Under the pieces are notes generated by a model. The model was not told the DNA's origin. It saw only the letters and a program-made list of their open reading frames with translations, and ran no database searches. A program made the translations under genes and the position numbers. From Opeltia flavorubescens (taxonomy: Eukaryota > Ascomycota > Lecanoromycetes > Teloschistales > Teloschistaceae), in NCBI GenBank assembly GCA_000442125.1, contig KE546982.1:406608-470607 (forward strand): a stretch of 64,000 nt of DNA. Reading direction: 5' to 3'. Numbering within the stretch: the stretch's first letter is position 1; each line of letters opens with the position of its first letter. Positions 34,553 to 46,391 of this stretch are shown piece after piece.

Positions 34553-34690
34553 ATTTCCAGACCCCTTCAAAAACCCTTCAAAAACCCTTCAAAAACTCTT
34601 CAAACCCCCTTTCAAACTCCTTTCAAAAAAAAACCTGTCCAAAGAAATCCATTCAACAAAATCGTTCAAACCCTTTTCAGAACCCTTAAG
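34553..34690. repeat. Short 11-bp-type tandem repeat
   Basis: The phrase cccttcaaaaa repeats about four times in a row from about 34563 and then degenerates into related C-and-A-rich phrases (ccctttcaaactcctttcaaa) up to about 34690. It lies downstream of the minus-strand gene at 34762-35357, probably in non-coding DNA. Confidence 0.7.
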
Positions 34691-34761
34691 ATCACTGTAA
34701 TACCCGGACCATCCTTACGGGTCCCCGACGGTGATGACCTCGTGGACCCCGAATCTTGTTC

Positions 34762-35357
34762 CTACATCTCAGACACGACCTCCCAATCCTCATGCTTCAA
34801 GTTGTCAATGCCTTTGAGCGTCGTGTGGGAAGGTATGGGCTTAGCCTTGGTGCGTGACGTGTTTTTCTTGGCTTTCGTCAGGACCTTGATAGTATCATCT
34901 AGGAACTTGGCATTGAGGGCGTTGATAGGTTCGTTCTTGAGTGCCTTGGATCGTCGGGTAGGACGCTTTCGAACCATGATTCCGTAATCCTGTAGCAGCT
35001 TGATGGCGATGTTTTCGACGTAAGGGTACAGGATGTAAGTAATCCTATAGATTTATCAGTCTGAAGCTTTTTTACTGGCGCGGGAGGGAAGGAAGGTTTA
35101 TACCAGAGGAGGGCGAGGACTGTGAAATTGATGTATGTTAATTGCCAGGCTTTGCCCATGATCTTTACCTGAGATGCAAGATCCATAACCTGTCGCCTAG
35201 TCATATACCCATGTTGCTCTTTGGAACAGGCCAAAATATCGGTAGTGTAGGTGATAGTCTTATGTAAGACGTAGAGGATACGGAAGATGGTGGATGAGAA
35301 CATGATGAGAATGACGAATCGGAGGCTAGTAGCCATCATGGAGAATCCGAGAGCCAT
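34762..35357 (-). CDS. Two-exon small membrane protein with a basic tail
   Basis: Exon 1 35357-35104 starts at ATG (MALGFSMMATSLRFVILIMF). A 59-nt intron 35103-35045 (GTATAA, branch-like ACTGATAAA, CTATAG) joins exon 2 35044-34762 in frame, giving about 178 residues. Hydrophobic segments lie at residues 10-32 and about 70-95 (INFTVLALLWITYILYPYV, created by the splice). The tail is very basic (MVRKRPTRRSKALK, KAKKNTSRTKAKP). Function unknown; the restored hydrophobic segment across the junction supports the intron. Confidence 0.7.
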
Positions 35358-37638
35358 GGAGTATAAGTATCTGGATGCTTGATGGTGGCTGATGGGGCAA
35401 GACTGAGCGACCTGGATAGATGGTTTGATATCTTAGAAAAAGTTTTCGATGGTGGGGATTTAGCGATCTTAGGTCAAGAGCTACGTGGCGTGGGGGTCCA
35501 TGTCTCCGAGGAGATAACGCGGTATGCCGATTGGTTTGGAGATGAAGTGATGAAGGCTAGAAACTGTTAATACCGATGTCTTGCTTTGCAGACACCAGTC
35601 CTACCAGCCCAAAACACAATCTTATCTACAGCTTGGAAAGAGGGATCTCTGATATCCTCGCAGCTCTTACTATGGGATAGGAGTAACGGAGTCCAGGATA
35701 TCGTTCTCCAGCGATGGCGAGACTCATTACGTTCACTAGCCCATCTCCTGTATTCCCGAAGATGAAACTTCAAGACAGCGGTCTAGTCAAGACAACTCGG
35801 CTGCGGTGCAATCGAGGCGCGGAGATAAGTTCTTCTGGTAAAAACTAGAGTAGCTCCCATCATTTCACTGCCCTGGGACTTTCTGTATGCCACGAGCTAT
35901 CCGGATCTTCCCTCCCGAATTTTCATCGAGAGATTCCGCGGCGGCTACGGGACAAAAAGCATCATGGACCCTCATTCACTGTGTTAACCATCGTCGACCC
36001 TTAGAATTTGCTAGATTAGTAGATATGGTTAAGCAAGCTTCGCAGCCTTTATGGATTCTCCCTTGGCAATCACAAACGCGAGGCCGAAATCTATGTTCGA
36101 GAATGAATCCTCGATGATGTCATCGCAACCGTCTCTAATTAGTACCAAATCTTTGATGAGTGCCTATAGCTGTAATTCTTCTAATTATAGAGGTTTCTCG
36201 ACGGATATATAGTATGAGCCGCCGAAGGTGAGAGACAGGTCCGCCAAAGTAGCAGTGAATATAATATAATATAGATGAATGGCTTTGTTATAATCTAGAA
36301 ACTCAGTCTTCTTGTTGTAGGACGTTGTGATCTATCAATCATCGCATCCACGTCTGATCTAGCAGGAGCTGCAAAAACCATCAGGTAAAATGCAAAGCAT
36401 TATATTCGTCCTTCGCTGGCTCGACGATTTGCGTTCCTCGATGTGCTCGTGATTATGCCGTGGTAGACAGCTCTACAATTGCTGTTCCTGCGGTGTTTGA
36501 ATTCTGTGAGGAATGCAGTCTTCAAATCCAACTTAGCTTGGGGCACGACATAACAGGTGGTGATAGCTAGTACTGTCGACGTCAACCTCGAGGTAGGTGA
36601 ATACGCCTCCCCTATTGCCTGATTACCTGTCTCCTGTCTTGATGGTTCACTTCCTCTTCCTAATCTAGGCTCCGACACCATTGAAGCTCCTCCTTGATTC
36701 TGCTTCGTCATGCAAACTGGCTTATAGCGGAGGAGTCTTATGATCTGTTCCCTACGGCATCTTATGGAAGCCGCATGTATCAGTCCTAACGAAGAGTAAA
36801 GATGCACTGAAATTACCTTCCCCCCAGTTTCCTACAATTGTTCCCTTCTCTTTTCGGACTGCGCTCAAACTTGCAAGAGACTATTCGGCACAACACTTGT
36901 ATCACCCTCTCTCAAAATCCAATAGGGAAGGGAGCGGCGAGAACGAAAATCAAAGGAGAGGATCGAATATGTACGTTCATTAGAAACGTGAGTGCCCTGT
37001 CCAAACAATGGTGGCGGGAAAAAAATTTGGTCCCTAAAATACCAACGCACTCGCTCCGGGACCAGAATTATTGACCCTGGTGACGAGTAATCACGCTAGG
37101 CCTGGAGACTGCGTATGGCTGTTTCACAATCTCATAGCATGTCGAATAAATTTCGTGATAGAATTTGCCAGGAGATGCTCGACAGTGACATCCAGCATTG
37201 ATAAGCCGCTTTCTCTTTCTTTAATTCTCTGTACTCGTTAATGTTGCGGTTGATCGTAGTCGACGAGGTTCAGTCTAGCGGTGCGTCGTTTCATGCGTTG
37301 CAGTGTTATGATCCTGGCGTCTCTCGCTGCCGCTGTCATGGCTTTCGTAGCACCATCCCTGCTCGGGGATGGATCTCTATCCTAACCATTCTCTCGGCTT
37401 TCGCAGCCCGCATCGTCATTGCAGACGACCGTAGCATACTTTCCTCCTCCTCCAAGATGACTAGGCCCTTCCCACGCCATCCGATACAACCAGATTTGAT
37501 CCTCCAATTCAATGGTCTTGTTCTCATTCCCTTTCTGGCTTTTCGTCACTTTACCACCTTGCTTCTTGACGATACTTTCATGGATAAGATTCCGCATCCC
37601 ACTCATGTTCTGCTCCACAGCCCCGCTGGTCTTGCTTT
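35358..37638. other. Gene-poor stretch
   Basis: Frames such as minus 36807-36400 (135 codons) and plus 37241-37801 (186 codons, ATG start, some hydrophobic segments) are open, but the latter overlaps a minus-strand piece 37618-37382 that also reads like protein (GMRNLIHESIVKKQGGKV, NKTIELEDQIWLYRM). I cannot decide between strands. Nothing else was seen. Confidence 0.3.
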
Positions 37639-38109
37639 CTATGCTGTACTCGACTCACGCTTTGCCCTTTTGCCATTCATCATTTCCCGTGAAACAAAAG
37701 CTTTTAGAGTTTCCTTGCTGTTCTTGCAATCCCGAAAACATATTGCCTCAGTAATTGACACTAACTTTGTGCCATACTTTAGGGATGACAGTTTTAGGTA
37801 GTAAAATGGGGGTGTATATAGATGTCGTAGGTCGAAAGAAGAGTGACCGCTGTGACGAAACGAATTGCAGGAGTGTCCAACACTCAAGGGCCGCGTAAAT
37901 AGATCAATGGAAGCGGGTGTGTCGGAATTTATCGTCATTAGAATAATTAAAGAGGTCGATGGCGACACAGGCAAGGCTAGTTCGGTATTCCAATCGTCTG
38001 GCGTACAATCAGCAACAGACGACGGGATATCTGAAAAAGACGTACGTTCAAGTGCCATTGCCAGATCGATGGGATGAGGAACCCAGATATTTCCGCAGGG
38101 TAATCGCAT
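37639..38109 (-). CDS. Hypothetical protein, perhaps a first exon
   Basis: Starts at ATG 38109 and reads GNIWVPHPIDLAMALERTSF and SVADCTPDDWNTELALP before losing coding character. It may splice into the minus-strand piece at 37618-37382, on the same strand a short distance away, though no clean intron was identified. Family not recognised. Confidence 0.35.
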   Translation of the reverse strand: MRLPCGNIWVPHPIDLAMALERTSFSDIPSSVADCTPDDWNTELALPVSPSTSLIILMTINSDTPASIDLFTRPLSVGHSCNSFRHSGHSSFDLRHLYTPPFYYLKLSSLKYGTKLVSITEAICFRDCKNSKETLKAFVSREMMNGKRAKRESSTA

Positions 38110-41100
38110 GGGGCTTTCAGGTCTGATATACCAAATATCTATTGCCCCAATTCATACTGCCAATGCATATTTCCGACGCGAGACCATGGGACCCGGGTTC
38201 GGGACTGCGACTCGGTGTGAGCGGCAAGGATAGAACAATAGCTAGAAGCTATGCACAACCAGAACCGTGTATGATGGGTATCAAATATAGACACAACTCT
38301 TCAAACGAACTATTTCGGAGCTGTTCACGGAAGATATATGGAATGTTGAAAAACCATCATTCATTGCAGCAAGCGCCACGGTTGAAATAAAAAGGCTGGT
38401 ACTACAGCCTGTCGAAACATTCTTGTCTTCGCACAAAGTCCTTTGAGTCATCTCCAGAGCACAAAAAGGATGGCGACTATCAACGGTGGTATGGACGAAT
38501 GATACGGGGCGTTGGTAATATTGGCTTGCCGAATTGGAAACCTCCCAGCCTAGATTTCGAACGCTGCGTCCAGCATTGACTTCCGTAGATGCGAGGAGGG
38601 TGTTATTCAAGGCAGGCGAGACATCCCGAGGGATTGTTGGGACGTGAGCGGAAAGACCTGAGGAGGGATAGTGAGTCCTCCTGTATTCATTTGCTATGAT
38701 ATACTGGGGATTAGCAATAGTGCCTTGTTCAGTAGCCGTCAAATGTGATATAGATCAGATGGGCTGCCTTTGAAAATGAATATAATACTATGCAAGTATG
38801 TTTTCGTCCTTCCGCGCATTCTCGTTCTCTTTTTTGCAAGCTACTTGTTTTTGCGTTGGGGGAACACTGGATCAAATTCAAAGCCTGGCCCTGGCCAGAA
38901 AATGTGCCAAGATTTTGACTTTGAAGTCGTCAGATCGACCATATTGAGCCTTCAGACCGAACTAATCATATCGTGAGATCGACTGTAGTAAACCTTTAGA
39001 TTCATCCTGTGTTACGGCGAAATGCAGTGCACGCTACCAAGACCGATCGTTGTGCAAGCATAGAAATACCCTCGTAGGCCTTTCATTCAATGGCGGTAGC
39101 TCTGAGTAGAACCAACTCATTCATGACGGCAGACTTAGATTCCATGGGCTTAGTCCAGGAAAGAGCGGAAGATTGTCGCGTTGGATGTTGCTCGAAGTCA
39201 AATCCAAAATTTACCGATGGATTAATGCAGTAAGGAACCTTCCACACCCTAGGCGACACTCACGAATTTGAGGAGCTTAGATCTTCTTGTATGACGAGGA
39301 GTACCTTCTCCGGCCCCTGAAATCTTGCTGCACACACAGGCCTTGCCTCAAGGAATTTATGTCGGACATTGAAAGGTCCAGGACAAACACCTGAACACGC
39401 AATGGTAGCAGACTGGAAGAGTTTCGCTAATTAGCGTGAGGACATATGGTCAGATTGGAAGATAGGTGCTGGAGCAGCCATGTCGTCTACCATGGATGCG
39501 CAGGATCAAATCTCGTTCCCTAGCTAGAGGACCATTGCTGGAAGGCATCTGTTTACCGCACGAGATTTCTGCCTTCCCATTTCTATCAGTGCATCGGGCC
39601 GCTTCCGAAGATAATAAAGGTCATGATGATCCCCATCTCTCTTTTCTACTACACCCGTCACCAACGGCGAAAGCACTGCTCGGCCCCCAATCGGCCTATA
39701 TGAACAGACGTTTTTTTTCTTTTTCAGATATAGTCACCTGAAACGACGGAATTGTAACCACGACACGGCCTCTCTCTCGGGTTCTCCGCACTCCTGCCTC
39801 TTCGGAATCAGCAACACAGATCATTTCCTCATATCTATCGATTCAAAGCGGAAGACACTAGGACAGAGGGTTACGGAGTCAGCGGACCACTTCGATAATT
39901 CCCATTTCGGCTCTGGGAATCTATGCAACAATATTTTGAACAGCCGCAGCAGAGGGTAGAAGAATGAAAAGATATCCAAAACACAAAAAAGTATTAGGGA
40001 AAGCGATTCTGGTGGTGGTCTATCGAGCCCACAAATCTACAAAGGAGGAGAATCAATTTCACCAAGTTTGGTCATTCATCTGACCAATAAAGAAATTTAT
40101 TATCTGTATATCTCTTCACTATTTAGTGGCTGTCCGCAGCGGAAGCAACTGGAACCAATTTATTTCCCACGTCTTTTAGGTCCTTTATCTCCTTATGAAT
40201 TTCTTCATGCTGACCACACATTTCCAGAAATCCTCAGTACAGTGAGATCCTCGGTCGGACATCTTCGCTTTAAGTATTGATCCTTATAGATCTTCTAATA
40301 ATAATGAACACTTCATACCTATGGAGCGGCGACAGAATATTCGGTTCGTTTGAGCAAATGTCGCGATATTGCCACCGCAAACTCACCTTTAGTAGCTAGG
40401 ACAGTCCTGATAGACTGTTATTATTCCGGACCTTCGTTGCTTGAGCTTGAAAAATTTGCACGTGAAAAGAATGGAAGTCATTAACAGAATCGAGCGTGGG
40501 CTTTAATGATTCGGTCCCCAGAGCTTCTCGATAGATAAACTTCCTACTGAATACAGTAAATGCAACGAGGATGGTCTTTTTTTACCATCTAGTATACAAT
40601 ACTCTATGCAAATACGACCCTCTCGAATTATTCTTCCTCCCACGGTCTCCGATCGCAATAATCTTCGATTTCCCATTCAAAAGCCGAGTCATCTATATAC
40701 ATGCGCTGTACTGGCATGCTCCAAACACCAACTCTGTACTGTTGCGCATCGTTGAAAAGCTTTCGGGTTAGAGAGATAATAGAGTATGTAATGGTGATAT
40801 TTCCGACTAAGTAAGGTCGAGAGGATGCTGGAGTATAGGTAATCCATACAGATTTGAATTATCTTCAAGCTGCAGAAACCGTGGCTCATTAGCATTCGTC
40901 TCTGGCAGGCTATTTAGTCCGAGCTTTCCTACGGAGAATGGGACGGGACCATTATGGGCGAATACTACGCAACGTGGAATTGATATTGGTAACTATTGCG
41001 AGGGACAATGGAGAATAAAGAATCTTTATTATACATAAAATAAGTTACGTTCTTTTCACCTTACCTATTGACATCCATTCTGTCCTTAGCACGGATATTC

Positions 41101-41771
41101 ATATCATCACACCGGACTCCACGATTTTCTTAACTTTTATATAATGTGTACAACTTTTCATTGAAGCTATCTCGTAAAAGACCGGTAGGGCCCAAATTAT
41201 CTAAGCCGTGGGGATTGAATTCCTTCTTCCAGTCGGTTCTCCATCCTTCCATGCTCCTCCGGAAGCTATAGGCCCTGACGTGTGTTGCTGACATAAGAAG
41301 AGATTAGCGGAGATGATGACGAGAACGGCGACCGTGATAGCCGCAGATGGAGAAAATATGTGCCGGTTGCACTACTGCAGAGCTTGTAATTTACCATTCT
41401 CTCGCAAAGAATTACCACATGTAAACGATGACGACACCGAAAGGCCACGCAAGAATGGTCACATTTGACCAGCTGGAACTAGGCTGTACCGAGAGACATC
41501 GGAGCATAAAGATGAGAACGACGAAAACGACAGCACCATTGCGAAGCTCTGCAATTCCTGTAGTCACGGATCTGATTATCCCATGAGTCCGGGGGGAACA
41601 GTACGACAAATCCACTTGTCTTTGTTCTTTTGCTTCATCTCCTGTACGTCTTTCGGCTTTCCTACAATCTTTCCATTTAATGCTTAAATTTTCGCGGTTT
41701 GTTTTGCATGCCAGTCTCGGCGAGAATCCGGCAATTGCTCATCCAGGAGCTGGTTGAACTGGAGTAACATC
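38110..41771. other. Long gene-poor stretch
   Basis: Minus 38742-38281 contains an exon-like piece (NEYRRTHYPSSGLSAHVP) after a CCAG acceptor. 38.9-41.2 kb shows nothing on either strand. Minus 41615-41266 has hydrophobic segments (GAVVFVVLIFMLRCL, FGVVIVYMW) in two frames and may be a broken membrane-protein gene. Confidence 0.35.
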
Positions 41772-42095
41772 TCACATGTGGGGATGCGGACTCCTCAGTG
41801 GCTGGTAGTAGGCGATCCTTCTTTTAGATCGCTTTCTCATACTTGCATAGATTAGGATGCAGATATCGAAGTAAAGTAACGCTGATAGAGCTTTGGGTTC
41901 GAGACAATGGAGATGATCTGGTCTGTTCTCCACAATTAATGGTTCTTCAATGATTTTCGGTCTTCGATCTGCTGCTATCCTCTTTACACCCATCAGTGGA
42001 TCTAACGGATCACAGAGAGTGTTTACCTCGTCCGAAATATCATTCGAGTTTACCATCAAGACACTTAATTCGTGGTTTAGAAGTATTGCTTTCAT
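41772..42095 (-). CDS. Hypothetical protein, single hydrophobic segment
   Basis: ATG frame of 107 residues. The first 60 residues are soluble (MVNSNDISDEVNTLCDPL), followed by a hydrophobic segment (LSALLYFDICILIYASM) and a basic end (RKRSKRRI). No homologue recognised. It is the most downstream member of the minus-strand series that runs to about 57 kb. Confidence 0.4.
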   Translation of the reverse strand: MKAILLNHELSVLMVNSNDISDEVNTLCDPLDPLMGVKRIAADRRPKIIEEPLIVENRPDHLHCLEPKALSALLYFDICILIYASMRKRSKRRIAYYQPLRSPHPHM

Positions 42096-42116
42096 CTGAT
42101 TTCTCTCGGTGACTAA

Positions 42117-42251
42117 CTACATCAGGCCTTGAAAATCCAATACAGAAGACGTACTAGCGTCTCGAGCTGCCGTAATCCGAGAAGAAGTGAGTTGATCCTC
42201 TGTACGACGAACAAATTCAATTGCGTTCGCCGCCGTGTCCCATAAGCTCAT
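42117..42251 (-). CDS. Short coiled-coil fragment of the array family
   Basis: ATG frame of 44 residues, open somewhat further upstream. It reads LWDTAANAIEFVRRTEDQL followed by RITAARDAS. Its A-x-x-A-R-D-x-S register resembles the Ala/Arg-rich helices at 49.5 and 52.0 kb. Probably the terminal exon or remnant of a paralogue. Confidence 0.4.
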   Translation of the reverse strand: MSLWDTAANAIEFVRRTEDQLTSSRITAARDASTSSVLDFQGLM

Positions 42252-42622
42252 GTAGTAGGAATTCGGCGAAATCGTTCATGTCACCACCAGGATACATCTC
42301 AGTATCCAGAGACATTGTAAAGATAAAGAGGACGTTCGTGATCTATCAGGTTTGTTTCATCGACAAAAGGGTTTATCGACAGGATGATGGAGTGATACAG
42401 CTTTGTAGAGGTTTGAGAAGAAGGCGTGGATGCTTCTTCAGGCTGCCGTTTCATCAGTTACTAGTCCGAAGCTGGAGGCGGAGGCTGAGGCAAAGGTTTG
42501 AATAAGCTATCATCGGCTTCACAGATTCCATATCTTGCTTCTCAAGCTGCAGGCTCGCCGGCAAATAATTCTTTCGGCGATCTGCGTTCTACATTGCTGA
42601 TTCAAGTCACGATTGCAAGCAA

Positions 42623-42888
42623 TCAATCTTCCTCTACTTTGACCGGCTGCTCAGCCCAATAGAAGATCCTCATTTTTCGATTGATGGCACTTTTCAGCTG
42701 CGCCGATTCCACGCCGCACTCTGCCAACTGTCCTCTCCTGCGGAAAATCGTTTGAGTCCTTACTTGATCTCCTCCTTGTCCACGGTCGCGGGAGTGTTGG
42801 TGATTTTCAGTAGGCTCTCCATTTCCGAATCCGTCAGATCGAGAAGCTTGTCTCTGTTGTCGTCTGGGACGTTGTGCAATACTACAAG
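42623..42888 (-). pseudogene. Paralogue fragment of the Ulp1/coiled-coil array family
   Basis: Two frames overlap. 42888-42760 contains LHNVPDDNRDKLLDLTDSE and LLKITNTPATVDKEE. The other frame, ending at TGA 42623, contains LAECGVESAQLKSAINRKMR and QPVKVEED. The first matches HNVPGTNQ..DLKRITNTPHT at 50.7 kb and the second matches LAESGVESQQ...NQPSVVDD at 52.2 kb, including the position of GTAG after QPV that may be an intron donor. The change of frame between them implies an indel or an unresolved intron. Confidence 0.5.
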
Positions 42889-44475
42889 CTACGTGTTTGA
42901 TATGCCCATCATCGTCTTTGCAAGTCTGGCAATCCGAGCCTTTAGATAGGGCGTGATCGTGGGTAATCCAGGGTATGTCTCAATAATCACCCCGGTGAGA
43001 TACTGGCATCAAGTATACCGATAGTAAAGAAGTATCGAGAATTGCAAATATAGAGATGCAGTAACTGTTGAACTCGAAGAAACTCCCCACCGGGTCATCG
43101 ATATTGATGCCCATAAGTTGCAGAGTTATATCGATGATATCTTTCACGAATATATAAGTTATTAAACGGCTGCTAAGCGGCTCCGTGAAATTCATTGATA
43201 GAATCAGATGGATTTGTATCTCAACGGAGTCCATTCTGATTGACTAAAAGATAGTAGAAGTAGAAGACAAGGGAAAGAGAGAATGCGAGGAAGAAAAGAG
43301 CAGTAAAGATTTATGCGAAACCTATCCTCTCGCCGAAGACTAAGCCCATTGGGATCAATTGCAGTCTTGATATCTGGACCGTACGTGAATATGAAAAGCA
43401 GACTGCCGTCAGTATACCAATAGAATTGAGGAAGAAGAGCAGAATATATACCGAGGAATTGTGACCAGGATCTCCAGGTCAGCACAGTCTTCTACGAATG
43501 AAGCCAAGATTGTGGAAATACAGTCAACGTCCAACTATGAAGGATTGATAGAATGTGGATGGAGGAGCTCAAGATTGGTAGAGATCAGGGTAAGAACTGT
43601 AGTGCCCGAATATAAGAAAATGTAGATTTCCGGGTTTAGCAATTGCTGTCGATTTAGCTTACCTTTATGCAATATTCATCGCTTTTATCCTCTTTGTGGT
43701 CTGATACTCTTTCAGATTTTGTGCTCCTGTCACCCAGCTATACCAAAGGCTATCGGAGATCAAGTGGTCGTAAAGAAGGACGAGAAGTTGCAGTATTTCA
43801 GCAAAATTCGAAGTACCATCTTGGTGCATTGGAGACGATCTGTATAAAGCGGAAATACAAGTCTTGACTATCCGTTAAAGCAAAATATGGTCCGTGGACT
43901 AAAGACAAGTATATGATCAGACCATGAGGAGTAAGATGTGATTGAAATGAAGATAAAGACAGAGATTCCACGTGTGGCAAGTACCGCAATTTACCCAATC
44001 CCCCGGCCATTTCTGTCAAGTCTCGGAAGATATAAGCAAGGTTCTCTCCGAGAATGATCAAGCTCTACTATAGATATTGACGAGATTCCTCCAGTGAATA
44101 GTATTAGGAGCATGAGCTACTTGATCAAGCATTTCAGGAGCCGAACCAAGCCATATACTGCGAGGAGAATCTAGAAGACCGGAGCTAATAAAGGGTGCAC
44201 GAACACTAACAACCGAGAAAGAAGACCTAAAGCTAGGCACAACAGCGAGACCAAATTAAAGATCAATCCAGTTCTCAACAGTAGCAAGACTATGGATATC
44301 ACTCCCATGAAAGCTTGGTAGAGCTAAATCCGTCTGCTCGAAAGAAGCACGGTAACGAGTAAGAAGAGTCTTCCATATTGCGCATTTCAGAATGACAAGT
44401 ACAGGAACGCTGTAACCCAGACGACTCGAGATGGCTATTTCCGCGACATGAATCTAAGGACGGCTAGGAGGAGAG
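42889..44475. other. T-rich (minus strand) frames, no clear gene
   Basis: Minus ATG frames at 43234-42980 (84 codons) and 44061-43798 (87 codons) are hydrophobic and AT-rich; they sit where spacers, leader regions or introns of the array would be expected. A phrase at about 44281-44330 (gtagcaagac...cactcccatgaaagcttggt) recurs at about 52679-52725. Confidence 0.35.
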
Positions 44476-44838
44476 CTAGTATCTATAATACTCCTCTTTC
44501 GTCTCTCGGTCGGGAGATATCTGATTAGCCCGCTCTTCCGTCGCTCCATATCTGAATATTTCCTTCGGTTTGCCTCTGGGTCGCTTCTTGACTTTGACGA
44601 TCTCCATCCCATCGCCGTCCACTTTACGCTTCTCGGCCTCCATCCCTTCTTCTACCCTTGCATGGCGGTGCTTTGATTTGGCTTTGCAAGTCGTACGCAC
44701 CTGTCCTGTATATATTTCAGCATTCAAAACCGGCTCCTTTTGGCCGAACAATAATGTGAAAAACGTGGGTGTTCCGAGTACCAAGAGGTATTCGGGTACA
44801 GAAGAGAAGATCCCAATATCAAGTCTTCCTGCGCTCAA
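44476..44838 (-). CDS. Basic protein end with an AT-hook-like motif
   Basis: The frame is open for 120 codons without an early ATG and ends at 44476. The last 70 residues are charged: KAKSKHRHARVEEGMEAEKR, then VKVKKRPRGKPKEIF. R-P-R-G-K-P is close to the AT-hook core R-G-R-P / P-R-G-R-P in reversed composition, so minor-groove DNA binding is possible but not certain. An acceptor-like ATATACAG near 44717 suggests that the charged part is a terminal exon. It is on the same strand as the rest of the array. Confidence 0.4.
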   Translation of the reverse strand: MSAGRLDIGIFSSVPEYLLVLGTPTFFTLLFGQKEPVLNAEIYTGQVRTTCKAKSKHRHARVEEGMEAEKRKVDGDGMEIVKVKKRPRGKPKEIFRYGATEERANQISPDRETKEEYYRY

Positions 44839-45294
44839 ACTTTATACTGAAAATTTGCATCCCGTGTTCGTCGGGTTGCCAGATTTAGTAACCGAAAATC
44901 TTTTCAAATGAAAGTCGTTCTGTTCATTCCCCGGTTTCGAGAAAGGATACGAAAAACTATGATAACCATTGTACCATGATTCTCGGGGGAAACTGATCGA
45001 GATAAGATGCTTGAGGATTTAGTAGTGGGGTAATGAGATTCCAAATGACGCTGGATTCAATAGGTATGACGGAAGGAGAGGAAAAAAATGAAAAGGATAC
45101 TGAGCGTGGAAAGAAATGGAGATTCACAAGATGATTTATAAGATATTTATCCATCATTCAAAGTCGAATCTGGTTCGAGAAACTCCTATATATTGTGCTG
45201 AGTGTCTTCCCTTGAACATTCATGAAGACCGTTGACGACGCTGTAGTCAAAGCTCGATTACTCAGGCGGGAGTAAATTTAGGATATCGGTTTGT

Positions 45295-45804
45295 CTAACG
45301 GGTGTGACGGAAGTCAAGGAGAAAGATGAAAAGAGGAAGGGATTCAGAAAGATGGGTTGTGAGAACATTATTGTTTGCTGTGCCGAAGAGTCCACCTCCT
45401 TCTATTTCAGGCACTTGAAAAGTATTCCAAAGCCGACGACTATCGCAGTACAACGCAAACCTTTGAGCTTTCGAGTACCCATGACAGACTCTTTCTTGCT
45501 CCCGGCGCTTTCTATGAAAAGAGGTTGAATAGCTCAACAGAAATTCTTGCAGCCGTCGAGGCACTTACATCAGAAATGATCTGCCATATCCTGTACTAGC
45601 GCCGCAGGTCGCAGTATTATCTCCAAACATGCTACCTCCAGAGCTTGCGTTACCCCCAAAATCAGAGGTGGCATTTGCACCGAATGGGCCGGTTGTTGAG
45701 CCTGTCGCGCCGAAGACTAGTCGTTTTCGTACTAAATGAAGTCGATCGGAGCTAGACGCTCTCTTGCGTCTGCCCTTTGTAGCAACGATCTTACTGAGCT
45801 CGCT
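45295..45804 (-). pseudogene. FG-rich nucleoporin-like fragments
   Basis: 45804-45565 is an open frame of 79 residues: a basic start (VATKGRRKRASSS) followed by LVFGATGSTTGPFGANATSD, FGGN, SMFGDN and GASTGYG. The spacing of FG and GxFG units is that of FG nucleoporins of the Nup98 class. In the next piece downstream, in another frame at about 45410-45370, is GGGLFGTANNN, which matches GGGLFGSATN at 55.2 kb. No intact gene was found. FG repeats form the permeability barrier of nuclear pores; short remnants like these would not. Confidence 0.5.
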
Positions 45805-46070
45805 CTACAGTCTCACCGCGAAGAGGAGATGAGTACTCATAGTCTCCATTTCGCTCGTCCGCTTCCGCATCGTCGCGGGCATTGAGTAGAAGTTTTGCTG
45901 CTTCAATTTCGTCAAGGTCGATAGCATCCCCAAGCTCTATAGTGCTTGCTTGGAATTCTTGCTTGGCGGCATAGTCACTCTCGTCGATTTGCAGGGTACC
46001 TGAAGTCTAGGTATGAGACTTTACGAATCTCATACGCTTGCACCTTCAAGATGGCGTCCTTAGTCGCCAT
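45791..46070 (-). pseudogene. Piece resembling the N-terminal region of Nup192/Nup205
   Basis: An ATG at 46070 opens MATKDAILKVQAYEIRK, a module repeated at 48.4-48.6 kb. In a different frame, 46000-45791 reads TLQIDESDYAAKQEFQASTI followed by LGDAIDLDEIEAAKLLLNA and RDDAEADERN. The pattern I-x-x-x-x-Y-x-x-x-x-x-F ... L-D-L-D-E-I-E-A-A-x-L-L-L resembles the start of fungal Nup192. The match is from memory and covers about 55 residues. The frame overlaps and leads into the FG-rich piece downstream. The two frames here do not join through a normal intron. Confidence 0.42.
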
Positions 46071-46391
46071 TTGATGGATTTTAATCCTGATCTTCTTAAG
46101 GTGATCAAGATTCATGAATGTATAGAGGGGCTGCATCTAAAATGCTAAAGGACTTATATCGAAAGGGATATCATGGATAGATAAGTCGATAGCAAGGGTA
46201 TGAAGACCTGTATACTGATCCCGGATCTAGAAACATAATTTCTGCCAACAGCGACTGTGCGAGCCTTTCCAGGCCTGCTTGACTGTATAATATAGATCTC
46301 CTGCAGTATAGCAGACTATATAAAGAGTACGGAGTATTGACCGGGTCTTGAACCGAAGGCTATCCAGGAACTTTCGTAATGGTGCTATGGA

